Shown one piece after another: positions 33,918-47,800 of a stretch of 64,000 nucleotides of DNA. The stretch lies in NCBI GenBank assembly GCA_944474755.1, contig OX104120.1, positions 24,148,242 through 24,212,241 of the forward strand, in the 5' to 3' direction. The stretch's first letter is position 1. Each line of letters begins with the position of its first letter. Source of the stretch: Limnoperna fortunei. Lineage: Eukaryota; Mollusca; Bivalvia; Mytilida; Modiolidae. A model generated the notes under the pieces. The model was not told the DNA's origin, searched no databases, and worked only from the letters and a program-made list of their open reading frames with translations. The position numbers were made by a program, and so were the translations under genes.

Positions 33918-36900
33918 CTTAAATAAAAAAAAGTAAAATAAAAGTAATAAGCTAAATTTCTAATCAAATGACGATGGCTCTGTAAATGACCTTTGACTGA
34001 GGGAAAGGAAATGAGTTCTTATTTTGATATATGGCTGCACCGAACTGTTGAACGGACAGTGGATTTATTATTCAATTGAATTTTGATATTTGAGCTGTAT
34101 TTAAAAAGCAGTTTCATATAGAATCGATAAATGAATTTATTTATATAATTTGTTAAATGTTTTTATTATTTTTCAGCTGATTGTGCAAATCCCATTTCTG
34201 GACTATATTATGGTGTTTGTGAGTTTCCTCGAGTACCCGTCAGTGTTTATAAATTTGCGAAAAATTTTATCTGACATTATCTTAATGTGATATAGCTGAA
34301 TTTATTTCACTTGTTCTGAGGGGTCTCTAATTACTCAACGAAACTTGGTGCCCAAGGGAGAGCAAAAAATGTTAAGTTTCCCTTATACGCAAAAAATTAA
34401 GAGGCTGTTGCCAATATTCAACATGACACTGTTACAATATAAGGCCTGCGGGGATGCAAGAACAAAAGGTAAATTATCATCTTTATCAAGTTTTTTCTTT
34501 TTAAAATAATACTATTGTATACCTTCATTTTGTTAAAAATAACACCAGTTCACACACTTTAACCCAATTTGGCAAAATTATTATATGTTTATCTACAAGT
34601 AACTAGAGGCTCCCAGGAGCCTGTCATCGCTCACCTGGAATCCAAATGACTTAAACTTTTTGAAATTAACAGTTTCAGTCTAGTTGTTATAGCTTTTAAG
34701 TTACTGTGCAAAAACTAAACATTTCTTCAAAAAATTTGTTTAATACAATAACTCCTATAAGGTGCCATCGACAATTTCTGAAAATTAAATGGTTTTTAGG
34801 CATTGTCCTTTAGGGTACTTTAGAAATTTACAGTTTAACTCTACTAATAGGTGCGTTATAGACTAATTTATAATTAAAAAACTGTTCATTTGTCGAAATT
34901 CATAATGAAAGGGCAATAACTCCTATAAAGAGTCATCTTGCAATTTTGGACTAAGCAATCATTTGTAGGGCTTCTATTGCTGATCATTTGTGCAATTTAC
35001 AGTTTTAATCTAGCTACTATAGTTTTCAAGTTACAGGACAAAAATGGAAAATTTCATAACAAAATTGTCATTTAAGGGCAATAACCCCTATAAGGAATCA
35101 TATGACAATTTCAGACCAATTAAATGAATTGTAAGGCTTTTTTTGCTGATCATTTTTGCAATTTATTATTTCACTCTAGCTGTTATGGTTTTTAAGTTAC
35201 AGGACAAAAACGGAAAATTTCATAAAAAATTGCAATTTAAGGGCAATAACTCCTATAAGGAGTCATCTGACAATTTCAGACTTAAATAGTTATTTGTAGG
35301 GCTTGTATTGCTGATCATTTTTGCTATTAACAGTTTCACTCTAGCTGTTACAGTTTTTAAGTTACAGGACAAAATGGAAAATTTGATAAACAATTGTCAT
35401 TTATGGGCAATAACTTATTTAAGGAGTTGTCTGACAATTTCAGACCAATCAAGTGAATTGTAGGGTCTTTATTGTTGATCATTTGTGCAATTTACAGTTT
35501 CAATCTAGCTGCTATAGTTTTCAAGTTACAGGACAAAAACGGAAAATTTCATAAAAAATTGGGATTTAAGGGCAATAACCCCTATAACGAGTCATCTGAC
35601 AATTTCAGACTACTACAGTGAATTGTAGGGCTTGTATTGTTGATCATTTTTGCTATTTACATTTTTACTCTAGCTGTTATAGTTTTAAAATTACAGGACA
35701 AAAACGGAAAATTTCATAAAAAATTACAATTTAAGGGCAATAACTCATATAAGGAGTCATCTGACAATTTCAGACCAATCAAGTGAATTATAGGGCTTTT
35801 ATTGCTGATCATTTTTGCCATTTACAGTTTCACTCTACCTCATATAGTTTTCAGGTTATATTGTAAATACCAAAAATTTTGTCAAAAATCGTCAAAAAAG
35901 GGCAATAACTCCTACAAGATGCCAATACACAACTTCGCACTAATAGCAACTATTGTAGACCTTAATGTCTGATCAATTTGAAGTAACGGTTTTCTCTATA
36001 GCTATTATAGTTTTTTAGATAATGATCAAAAATCTGTGTTGACCCCCCATGTTCTATTTTTAGTACCAGTGGCCATATTTGTCTGTTGATCAACACCCTG
36101 GGTACAAACTTGAAACTAGGAACCCTAAGGATGATTGTGGCCAAGTTTGAAAAAAATTGGCCCAGTGGTTTCAGAGGAGAAGATTTTTGAAAAAGTTTAC
36201 GACGGACGACGGACGCCAAGTGATAGCAAAAGCTCACATGGACCTTCGGTCCAGGTGAGCTAAAAATTATGATCTTTGCTGCTGCAGGGTAATCTCCAGT
36301 AGATAAGGTTAGGAGGGAGAAGATTTCAACTGATTTGTAATGTTGAAATCTCCTCCTACTTAGCATTTTTGATTTTTAAAAATGGTTAGCAACCTTTTCA
36401 CTTAAACCAACAGAAAACAAGAAAAATTATCTGAAAATGTTAATATGGTGATAAGCATCCATGAATAGTGCCAAGGACTGTTAAAACAAATAAACATATG
36501 GTACCGAAGAAAGACACTTTGAATTAGCAAACATCGAATAGAGGCAATTTAATAAATTCCATACTTCCATAATTGGAGAAGAAAACTGTTCAATTACCCA
36601 ACTGCACTGTAGAAAATAAGATCCTGTGGTACCTCATGTTTTAATGGAATAGCCCTTTATCACATGACCATAGGTTCCATAGATTTGTGGTTATTAAATA
36701 CAATTGAGTTGAAGTTTTTATTAATATTTCTCTAATTTTATTGTTATATTCAAACTGCTTGACCGGTGTGGAAAAAATAGCTCTTGTCACTAGTGAAAAT
36801 GCGGTTCTCAGCAGTTGATTGGTTTAAAATTATAATGTCATAATAAGAACTAATGACATTATAAACAAAACACCTTCTATTTACCGTGTATTCAAGTCAT

Positions 36901-38846
36901 GAATGTAAAGATGATATTGGGAGAATTTGTACTTCATTTCGCAAATTAACTACTTTTTAAAATTAGAGAAACAGAATCTTACATAAGTATTCTCGGATTA
37001 TGGAATTTCTCCAATCCTGATAGTTAAATTATGGAAATTTAACTCATTTGACTGAAGAAATCTGATAATCCACTCGTAACAATGTAAGATCCTATATATT
37101 CATTACAAGTGCTGGGTTTGGATAAAATATTTCTGGTCGCAATTGAATATGTGTTTTTTTTCATTTGTTTATCGTTTTTCAATAATAATGTCATAAACAA
37201 AACAAGTTCCATTTACTGCATATTAAAGTCATAACCATGAAATTTGTATTTTATTTGACAATTTTACTTCTATGTAAATCTGATAATCTACGTGTACCAA
37301 TGTAAGATCATATATTTATAGTACATATTATATTATGAAAAAACTATCACATCTGTAATATTCTTGACTATTTGCATTTTATAAAGCCTTACTATTGTAA
37401 TATAACTATTAGAATTGTAAATAACTAAAACTTTTGACATTCATATACTTGCATTTTTTTTTAAACAACTTATGAAATCAGCTTCATGTGGAGAAAAAAC
37501 AATCAATTCAACCATTCTAGACAATTTTTCCACAATTTTCCTTGAGCCTACATGACTAGCTGTATGTATGCAGATTAGTCAAACCCTGAAGATTACCATG
37601 ATAATACAATGAGTAGGTGGTATAAAGTGATGCCAATAATCCTCCATGCATCTTTCCATATTTTGATGATATTTCAAAAAGCTTGCATCTTAAATTAAAC
37701 TTTGGTATATTGTTACATAAAAGGTGGGTAAGAAGCCTATTGATGCTGCAGGAATAATGTCAATGTCAAAAAAATGTTAGAAATTTGTACAAAAAAGATG
37801 TTTTCAAGACAATAACTCAAAAAGTTTGAATTCAATTTCAGTGAAACTTTGGGAGGTAAGTAGGTAAGAAGCCTATTGATGCTGGAGGAATTCCATCAAA
37901 GGTCAAGGTCGCCAGTCGACAAAAATTGGTAGAAATTTTTACTAAAGAAGTTTAAAAAATTTAGTAGTGGTATCTGTGATAGGTAAATCAACATTTTCGG
38001 AGCTACAAAGATGTCCCATTACTTGTAATGTAGCAGACAGAAAGTGATCAAAACCTGGAGATTTAATGTAGATATATTATGTTCTATTTAACTGTTTCCC
38101 TAGTTTGCTTCAAATTTTGTATGTCTTCAATGTTTAATAGATATTTCTAAAGCTCATTAGTTTTAACACTTTATCATTGCATTTCTAACACACTTTGAAT
38201 TCCATAGGTGCATGATTCAGAATCAATTAAGTAAAAAATGACATTCCCCATAATTTTTTATATATTCAATGCACTCTCAGGAATACCATTTTTACTGGTA
38301 CCATTTACAAATTATAAACTCTGCAATTTTAATTTTGTCAACAATGCCATGATTATAAAAAATTGTTACAATAAGGAAAATTAATTTTAGCTGAATGGTG
38401 GAGAAATGAAAAAATATTTATTAAACCAAGGCAGCAGTATTATATCTTAAAATCTGAACAGTGTTTTTACTCCATTACAAGTAATGGGACCTTTTTTCAG
38501 TTCAATAAAAAATAATTAAACTTCTACATTATTGTAACCAAGTCAAAATTCTTGTAATGTTTACATGTATATTTCTGCAGAGATCAAACATATATGAAAT
38601 GGGAGACACGATTTTTAGAAGTCTTAGGGTTGTCTAGTTGTACTCTGGAATAATGCTGGGAGTACAATTCAGATTTCATTTTTCAAATAATAAATATTCA
38701 TGCATAAATGTTTCTTATTCAGAAGTGCTATTTGCAATATACTGTTAATTTAATTGATAAAACATTTTTTTATGAACTATTGTGCTAACAGTGATATTAA
38801 AATAAAATTATTTAACCCCCCCCCCTTTTTCCCAAAACACACTCTA

Positions 38847-38877
<31 letters not shown>

Positions 38878-41800
38878 ACACTTTTTTCTACATTACAGAA
38901 TGGTAAGCAATAACATTCTGATGAACACAATAACATATGTGACATAGATTCTGTAAAAAATTTTGGAAAATCTCGTTTAATGGTGTAGGTGTAGTTAGGA
39001 TAAGAGTTACACAACCCCAAAAGTCATTCTGATAAAAATGTCAAATGTCAGGTGAACAATGGCATTACATGACAAAGAGTCTGTGTTTCATTAAATTCCA
39101 TTCAATGGTGTAGGAAAAGAAGGGAATAAGAGATAGTGTAATAGATGGACGGATGTAACCCTCCCCCTTTCCACTATATACAGACAACCACACTTTTTAA
39201 GTGGGATGTATATGGAACATCTGGCAGATTTTCAAATTAAATAGTGATTTCTGACTCTCACAGCCTGATCTCAGGAAAAATAATTTTATGTTTACAGGTG
39301 CCAAATATGTTGTTGGAATAAACATCTTGTAGCAGAGGAGTCTTACTGGTCCTTACTGCTAAAATTCTAATGAAACCAGTAGTTTGACCTTTTTTAAACT
39401 CTGGTTTACATATACTGTACCAGTAAGAGCCATTGTAGTGCTTTGCTAGAATGAATTTTATCTTTTCTACAAGTACCAGAATTAAAAGTTTATATGTTTA
39501 GTGGCATGGTTTTTTTGTTAAATAAGTTGGTAATAAGACACAAATGATGACCCCAGCTGACCAGTGAAATGAGAGATGTGCTGCGACAGGCAGAAATTTT
39601 AAGAAAATTTAATAAAAATCAAAATTCTTTGGTCCTAAATACTTTCATTATCTGTACAAACATTCTACTAATAATAAAATGCTGTAGCTCTAAAAAATAA
39701 GGAAAAGATAGCCGGACAAGACATGTACCCTCATTTCAGATATCTAGCCTGCAAACTGACCAGTAATTTTATTAAAACTTAATGAAAACTGAAATCATTA
39801 GGTCCTCCATGATTGCGTGTTCAAATGTCCGTCGAAATATAATATTGTAGCTTCAAAGATGAAGGAGAATCAAAACATGTACCCCTTAAAGGTATGCAAC
39901 CTAAAAGTCCAAATATCTCCAATTTGATGACAATGTAATGAAATATTGTAGCCTGAAAGCTGTATGAGAAGTGGGCTGGACAAGCCAATCCAGACGGACG
40001 GACAGATGGACTTTTGTTGGGGTGGCATAAAAAAATTGCAAAGGTATAGCTAAAAGGTTTTTTGAAGGGAGGGATGAGAATCTAGCTGTGCAAGAAACTG
40101 AACAATTTTAGACTGAAAAGTGTAGAGAAAAAGACGATAATGCAATGAAATTTAACAGTGATGCCTTGAATTTGAAATGCAGAACAGACTAAATATGAAA
40201 ACCAGTCTTTCATTATTTATTTTGATTTAAAAGAATAAACAAGTGTGGACACAGAAAAATGTCTCGCCTGCATTCTGCATCAGTAACAAAAATAAAAAAA
40301 ATTGCAAAGGTATAGCTAAAAGGTTTTTTGAAGGGAGGGATGAGAATCTAGCTGTGCAAGAAACTGAACAATTTTAGACTGAAAAGTGTAGAGAAAAAGA
40401 CGATAATGCAATGAAATTTAACAGTGATGCCTTGAATTTGAAATGCAGAACAGACTAAATATGAAAACCAGTCTTTCATTATTTATTTTGATTTAAAAGA
40501 ATAAACAAGTGTGGACACAGAAAAATGTCTCGCCTGCATTCTGCATCAGTAACAAAAATAAATTTCATCATAAGCATTACGTAAATAGCATTAAATATCA
40601 GCAGCGGCCTGTATACCAAATATTGTCACCATATATACCATGCATAGTTACAGAGGAACTGTCTTAATACACAAACTTTAATGTAGTCGCTGGACCATGA
40701 AATTGAGGTCAAAGGTCAGGTGACATCTACCAGACAGTCATGTACTATTCATCAGCAACCTATATACCAAATATTGTGATCCTACTATGCATGGTTACAG
40801 GGGAACAGCAGTAACCAAAAAACTTTAACGTAGTAGCTGGACCATGAAATTGAGGTCAAGGTCAGGTGGCACCTACCAGACAGTCATATACTATTCATCA
40901 GCAACCTATATACCAAATATTGTCATCCAACCATGCATAGTTACAGAGAAACTGCAGTAACACAAAAACTTTAACGTAGTCGCTGGACAGTGAAATTGAG
41001 GTCAAGGTCAGGTGCCACCTCCCAGACAGTCATGTACTAGTCATCAGCAACCTATATACCAAATATTGTCATCCTATCATGTGAGGTAACAGAGGAACTG
41101 TCGTAACCCAAAAACTTTAACGTAGTCCGTGGACCGTGAAATTGAGGTCAAGGTCAGGTGACACCTACCAGACAGTCATGTACTAGTCATCAGCAACCTA
41201 TACACCAAATATTGTCATCCTACTATGCGTAGTTACAGAGGAACTGCCGTAACCCAAAAACTTTAACGTAGTCGCTGGACTATGAAATTGAGGTCAAGGT
41301 CAGGTGACAGGTGACTGACTGGCAAGTACTCATCATAAGCTACCTCTGTACCAAATTTGATGGACCTAGGGCTTGGGCATACAAATATATGAAGCAAGAT
41401 GTCAAGTGTTTACGCCGCCGCCGGAATCCCATACATATGTCTCGCCTCCAGCGACTTTTGTCGCAGGCGAGACAAAAATGAAATTACTGCCTGTTTAACT
41501 TCAGATGATGGTCTTCATTTGTTGCAGACTGTTTAAGAGACAGTGATTCAATTAAAAAAATATATATATAAAATAGAAGGGACTGTAAAATTTTCTGTGG
41601 GACAGACATGGAATTTTTTTGTATAAGTTTCAGGTGTGAATAAAAAACTTTTTCCTTACAGTATGACAAAAAAAAAGACATGCAGATTCTGAAAGGTAGG
41701 TTGTCCGAAAAAATTTGAGAAAATTTATCATTGGATGTGAAGTAGTTAACAAGTCTGTTAAATGAGGTATTTGGGAAAAATGTCTATCTTCAGAAAAAAA

Positions 41801-44800
41801 GACTTGGAAAGTTGAAAAAGCAGACTGCAATTTTGTCATTTAATTACACCAAAGCTCTGAGATATAATTTTCTAAAGTAATTTAACAAAATTAAATAGTA
41901 AAAATTGCAACAACTATAATGGACTAGACATATAACTTTCAACTGTCCATGTCTTTTTTGTTGTAAGTTGATAGATTTGTTCGCCATTTTTCTTTGACAT
42001 ACCTGGGACTTCTGCTACTTCTACGTTCATCGGATGGTGACCTTGACCTGAACAATGGACATGAGACAGGTATTTGTGAATGAATGTTTTCAGAGTGCAC
42101 AATTAATAAGAACACCATTTGATCCTGAAACTTTTTGAACAAATATCCAATTTCTTTCAGGCTAATTCTCTCAACATTCATTCAATTTCAAATAATTTAT
42201 ACACAAATGAGACAACATCCATCAACAATGCTGCTTATTTTTTAATGATGAAAGCACATTTCAGCATGACCCTTGTGAAGCTATGGATGATTACATGATA
42301 AATATTTATATATAAATAAAAAATGTTAAAAGCTATAAATAATTTTAATTCAGTGGAAAAAATGCACACGGGTGACATTCCAAGAACAAGATTATAAAAT
42401 TAAAAAATGATAGTCTTGTATGACACTATTATAAAAGCGCTTACAATAATATATGGTGTTTATGATGTAAATTATTCATTAACTTATGTACGAGTACCTA
42501 AAACCACAACCCTGTTTAAAATTGAACACAACTACACACCTGCGACTCTTGCTCTGTCTTGGTGAATGAGACCTTGACCTAGATCGAGATCTGGAGTAAC
42601 TTCTCCTTCTCCTATTATTCGTATCTTTATCTCTGCAAATACACAGATACTAAATGTTGTAGTTTGGACTATCTTGCTGTTAAAACACGAACATGGATAC
42701 ATTAGTTCATACTGAACAGTTTACATATGATTGATAAGATGTTTTGTGAATAGAATTATTTGTTTCAAATGTTGTCTTTGAAAATACTGCACTGGAATAT
42801 GAGCAAGCTCATGAAATCCCCTTAACCATCATGCATATGAATGAACCACATTACAGCAATAAAAAATAATGCAAGCAATACAGCACATTGCAGCATTTAA
42901 GAATGAACAGTTTTCGTATTTGGTGTCATTTGTTCTAGCAATAAACATAATCAGTTATTAAGACCAGAAAAAAATTCAAAGTCTTGTATATACTGCTGAC
43001 TAAAAAACTTTGATATCCGGAAACAGTATTATATGGAGTTTATCATGCTTAATGATGAAATATGACTGGCTAAAATAACCAGTGCAATATCTTCATTGAC
43101 CTGTTCAAAAAATTTTCAGCATCTTGCTCCTAAAATTACTGATCAAAATTTCATTACCAATGTATCCATATTTTTTATTCTATTTTTCTAATTGTAGCCT
43201 CCATGCAACTACTTTCAAATCAGTAGTACCTTTAAAATTTGGTGTTTTTTTTAACCACAGAAAATAATTTACCATTTTTTGGTAAATGATTAACAATCTG
43301 TTTGTATTTATAACAAGTAAAAATGGTAACATTTTGAAATATAAAAACTTACATACATGTATATATGTATTAAAAATGCAATACATCAATTTGGAATAAA
43401 CGTAACTCAATTTCAGCCAAAGTTTGCAAAATTTTGTATGACATATTTTTTGCAGAGATGTATACATAGATCAAGCATAATTTGCAGATTTCAATTTAAT
43501 TTTGATAGCACCTTCTGCTGTTCAGAACCATATATACCTTTTAAGTCTTTTTAAACGGTTCACACATTTGTTAATACTTACCTGTTCACAACTATAAAAC
43601 ATAACAAACACAGCCAATATGTGACAATACAAGCAATGACATTTCTTTTCACATCACTTACAACCATTTTTCTACCAATGGTTTTCCACCCAACCAAAGG
43701 GCTCCTTCACACAGAGGGAACCAATCATAAGCCATGTTATATTCAAATTCAAATTTTGACCAATCATCATCAAATCACCATTATCACATGACCACTCTTT
43801 GACACATATTCCACACTCCTGACAAAAATATTTTAAATGTAAGTCAAATTTATTCTAACTCATGTTGACCTATGTTGGGTAAAACACTTGAATGTGAGAA
43901 TTGTTTTAGTACAATATTAGTAAGGGACTGGAAAAGACTGTCAGTAAATGTTAATGCTGCTGCTGAATAAATAATATAAATAATCCATAGCAATCAAAAC
44001 TACTTGACATAAAACTTGTAGTTCATAAAACATGAATTTATGTTTTGCTGTACAATTTTTATTTTACCTGGGACACTTCTTATATTCCTACATGTCAGAT
44101 TTAGTTTTTCTTTGGTACAAATTTAATGGAAGTTAATGAAGATAAACACTTTTTTAGCATAAATTGATGAAAAGGGTGCTTGAGTCTTGAATTAACTGAA
44201 AATTCCCCCTACAAAGTCTGATGACAGATCAGTACTTACCTACATACATTATTCAATATTCAAAATGATTATTTCTTATGGTTATTTTTAGAACAACAGC
44301 AGAGAAAATTGAATTCTATAGATACAAATTTGGTCACAATTGTACATAAATTATTATTTACTACATGTATTAACAGAAGTTATAACAATTTTAAAACAGA
44401 ATATAAATGTAACAGAAAGCACTGGAATGTATAATATAAAAAGTATTTTTGTACACATTCTATGTTTATCGCTATTTTGCAGTATTTTCATTTGATCTTT
44501 GTGTGCGATATTATTCCATCTCACGCTACTAGCTTGAGATGGGCCCATCTCAGCTCGCTGTCAAGACGTCGTTAAGTAAACACTGTGACGTCACAATGTT
44601 ACAAAACAGCGATAAACAGATTATTTACGTTTTATGAAACTCGATGCATTTTCCCGTCATCTCATCTCAGGGCTGTCGCCCTTCAATGAGATATGGACGA
44701 GAAAACGCATCTCGTTTCAAAAAAACGTAAATAACCTATAATTCTTTACATCTGAGTGCCAGTAAAAACACAATTATATGTAGCTATCAAATCAGAAAAA

Positions 44801-47800
44801 TATTCTACACCAATACTGAATGCAAATTTTTCAATGTATTTAAAAACAACTATTTACAATCCAGGGGTATAAAAATAAATCATTAAGTTTAAATCAGCGG
44901 GACCTAAATGGTTTAAATTTTGCTGATAGTCTTTTTACAAAAAAGTATTTAAAATTTGATTTTAGAAACTTGATGTTGTCAGTCAGGTATGAATATTAAC
45001 AGGCCACCATTTGTCCTACATTAAGCATACTAGACTGGTAATCTACATGTAACTTTAGAATCATGTTGAGTGTATGAATCTTTTATTTTTAACCCATGTG
45101 TTTTTGGCACTCGGATATATCTACAAGATTGGATAATTTTTTTCATTAAAATGTTTCTACCAACTAATAAAAAAAAAAGAAAGAAATCATAATCTATTTA
45201 TATAATTCCGATTTTAAACAAACAGATCTAATTAATAAAAAGTAAGAAGTATTTATTTATATAAGTACTTTATTGTTTGTGTTTTTTTAAACATATATTA
45301 CTAATCACAAAAGATATAATAACACTGAGATGGCAAATGCTGAAAGCCTTAAAGCCTAAAAAGTTAATTTACTCTGACTTATCTACCAATACCATTATTT
45401 TCCTCAACCCATGCAAAACCAGAAAAAAAGACTCGTAGAAAATATTTTAATATACAACATACACTTGAGAGCAACATGTTCACAGAAAGAATACAATATA
45501 CGTAAAAGAGAGAACTTGATGAAAAATATGTTCATGCACCTAAATCTCGAATTTTATTAAGATTTTACTTTTAGACTTCATAGTTAACAACACTGCTCCC
45601 CACACATTTTGTATTGTAAATTAAAACTTACTTTAATTCATTTAAAAACAAAGAACTGTATGTGGTTGTTATTATATGATACTGCACAAAATCATCAAAT
45701 TATATTTGTATGCTCCCACGACGACATGTCGGGGGGGGGGGGGGGGGGGTTTTACTCATGTCCGTCCGTCCGTCTGAACAAATTTCCGTCAAGCTTTATT
45801 TTTTATTACTACCATTATTTTTCCAGGCTTCATTATAGTAAAGCTATTATTGTTGTGTGATGACATAACACATTGTAATTTATTTAAACAAAATTAAGTG
45901 TTCTTTTTTACTTCCATGACCATATAAAGATGATAAGAGTGTCACAGATGAAAAATACATTTGTCAACTGATCAGTTAGTAATAAAGCACCTGTTTAATT
46001 TACAGTAAATTTAAACAGTGTTTATAATCATCCACATTCATTCTAAGAATAAGTCATTAAAAACCCAAACATTTGTCTTCATACATTAATGACCCCTTTT
46101 TACAAAAAACCTGTGCACACAGTTTTAAAACTTGGTGACAAAACATGTGTTTCATTAATTTTACTACAAATACTTTTTTGCTGTAAAAAAAACAAATATA
46201 TTACAAATATTTTAATTTTTTGTTAAAAATGATTTCAATTGTTTACTTGAATATTACATTGGATAGCCATAGGAAAAAATGCTATATAAGCATAGAATAA
46301 TGTTGAGGTCATATAGAATTTATTTCAAGGTCATCAGTTAATACACACCTGCTCCTGTTTCTCCTTCTCTGCCTCCATATTTCCACACAATCACGTGAGA
46401 AATGACCACTTTCTCCACATGTATAACAACGTAGATTTGGGTCAAACCCGCGTCTCCTTCGTCCCCTAGTTCTAGGTCTGGCAAATGACACTCTTATTCT
46501 TCCACCACTCAGTGTACTGTAAATGATTCATCAAAGTATAAACTTCTTCAAAGTTAATAATATGTCAAATCTGTTACTTGCTCCAGTTCCTCTAGTATTG
46601 TGCTATTGTATGCTATGTCAGGGATTTTCCTGCCTTTATTTTGGGGCCGATATTCGGCCCCATTCCCAACGGCAAAAACCCATATTTTTTCCCAATTATG
46701 AAAGTGAAAATTCCCAATTCAGGAGGTTTTGTAATCCGGTTTCTAAAAATAAATTCAATCACGCTAAGCCGAAATATTACAAACAAAATCAAAATTAAAT
46801 CTGATTACTTCGCGAACATTGGTTTATAATTACTGTTCCCGGTATCTTTAGTCATAACGGCAACCAGTTTTATATTAGAGCTTGCTTGTTTTATACCGGT
46901 ATGATATAAAAAAAACCTGAGATTTGGTAAGTCGCGGATCTTTGTTCAATAATATGAAAGATAATTGTATGCTGCAAATAACACAAATTACTTAATTTTT
47001 ACGATGTCCAGTAATATGGGCTTTTTTTTTTGTGGTCCAATTAGCTTTGTCTAGAAAAGAATAAGTCGGAGGAATACATGTGGAATGAAGCGTGACCCTG
47101 CATTAACGTTCAAAAATGGCATTACACAACGCGAAATACTACCGAAGTGGAACGATGACGTATTGTATCAAAACTAGGAAATTTTGTTTTTACGAAATTA
47201 AATATTGACCAGAGCCTTTGTGAATAGAAAATCATGAGTTTTCTTGCACCTCTAGACCCATCTATGACAAGGGTCGGTAGCGAAGGTTCGGTTGAATGCC
47301 GATTAGCATACAAATCAGGTTAAACTGACAAGGGTCGGTAGCAAAGGTTCGGTTGAATGCCGATTAGCATACGAATCAGGGTAAACTAAATGCCAACGCA
47401 ATGCACATTTTTAGAGTTTTGTATATCTTATTTAGTTCTTATCCAGTCATTTATTAAGACCCCAGAACAAACGAGAGTGAAAGTAATATCTGATGTTCGC
47501 AACTCAGTTTCTATTTAATTCCACCAAGATTCATGGAAATTTTTCTCTTTGAGTATGATGTCAGCACAGTTGGCTACATATGTAAATTTTGATAACTTTT
47601 TCCAAAATATTTATGAAAACTGATTTGAATTTGTCAGTTTTCAGGTCACGCTTATAGATTCCATCTTGTCATTTATGACGAATTACATACAAGAAACATT
47701 TTGATGTTTAAAAGCAATGTTTTTACCTTATTCATATTTAAGACTTTTCCCAATTGTGGAATTTACGTCGTAATTTTCCCAATTAACAGGGGCCCAGGCC

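Larger units (their letters stand above)
33918..42002. other. 8-kb SR intron filled with repeats
   Basis: Holds the hairpin-ended element (34604), a small inverted-repeat element (38013), C/CA low-complexity DNA (38815), a 266-bp tandem duplication (40030) and the 146-bp-unit element (40526). No alternative exon is recognised. Confidence 0.6.

Noticed and set aside
33627..33926. Plus-strand open frame rich in Leu-Asp repeats
   Set aside because: It is the antisense shadow of the RS codons in the SR gene's last exon.
35962..36366. 134-codon minus-strand open frame
   Set aside because: It lies across the 3' end of the hairpin-ended repeat and reads its hairpin. No ATG-supported gene features.
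40030..41474. CRISPR-like array
   Set aside because: Units are long (146 bp) with no spacer/repeat alternation, in a eukaryotic intron.
44354..44548. 64-codon minus-strand frame at the palindromes
   Set aside because: It has no motif and overlaps the foldback arms.
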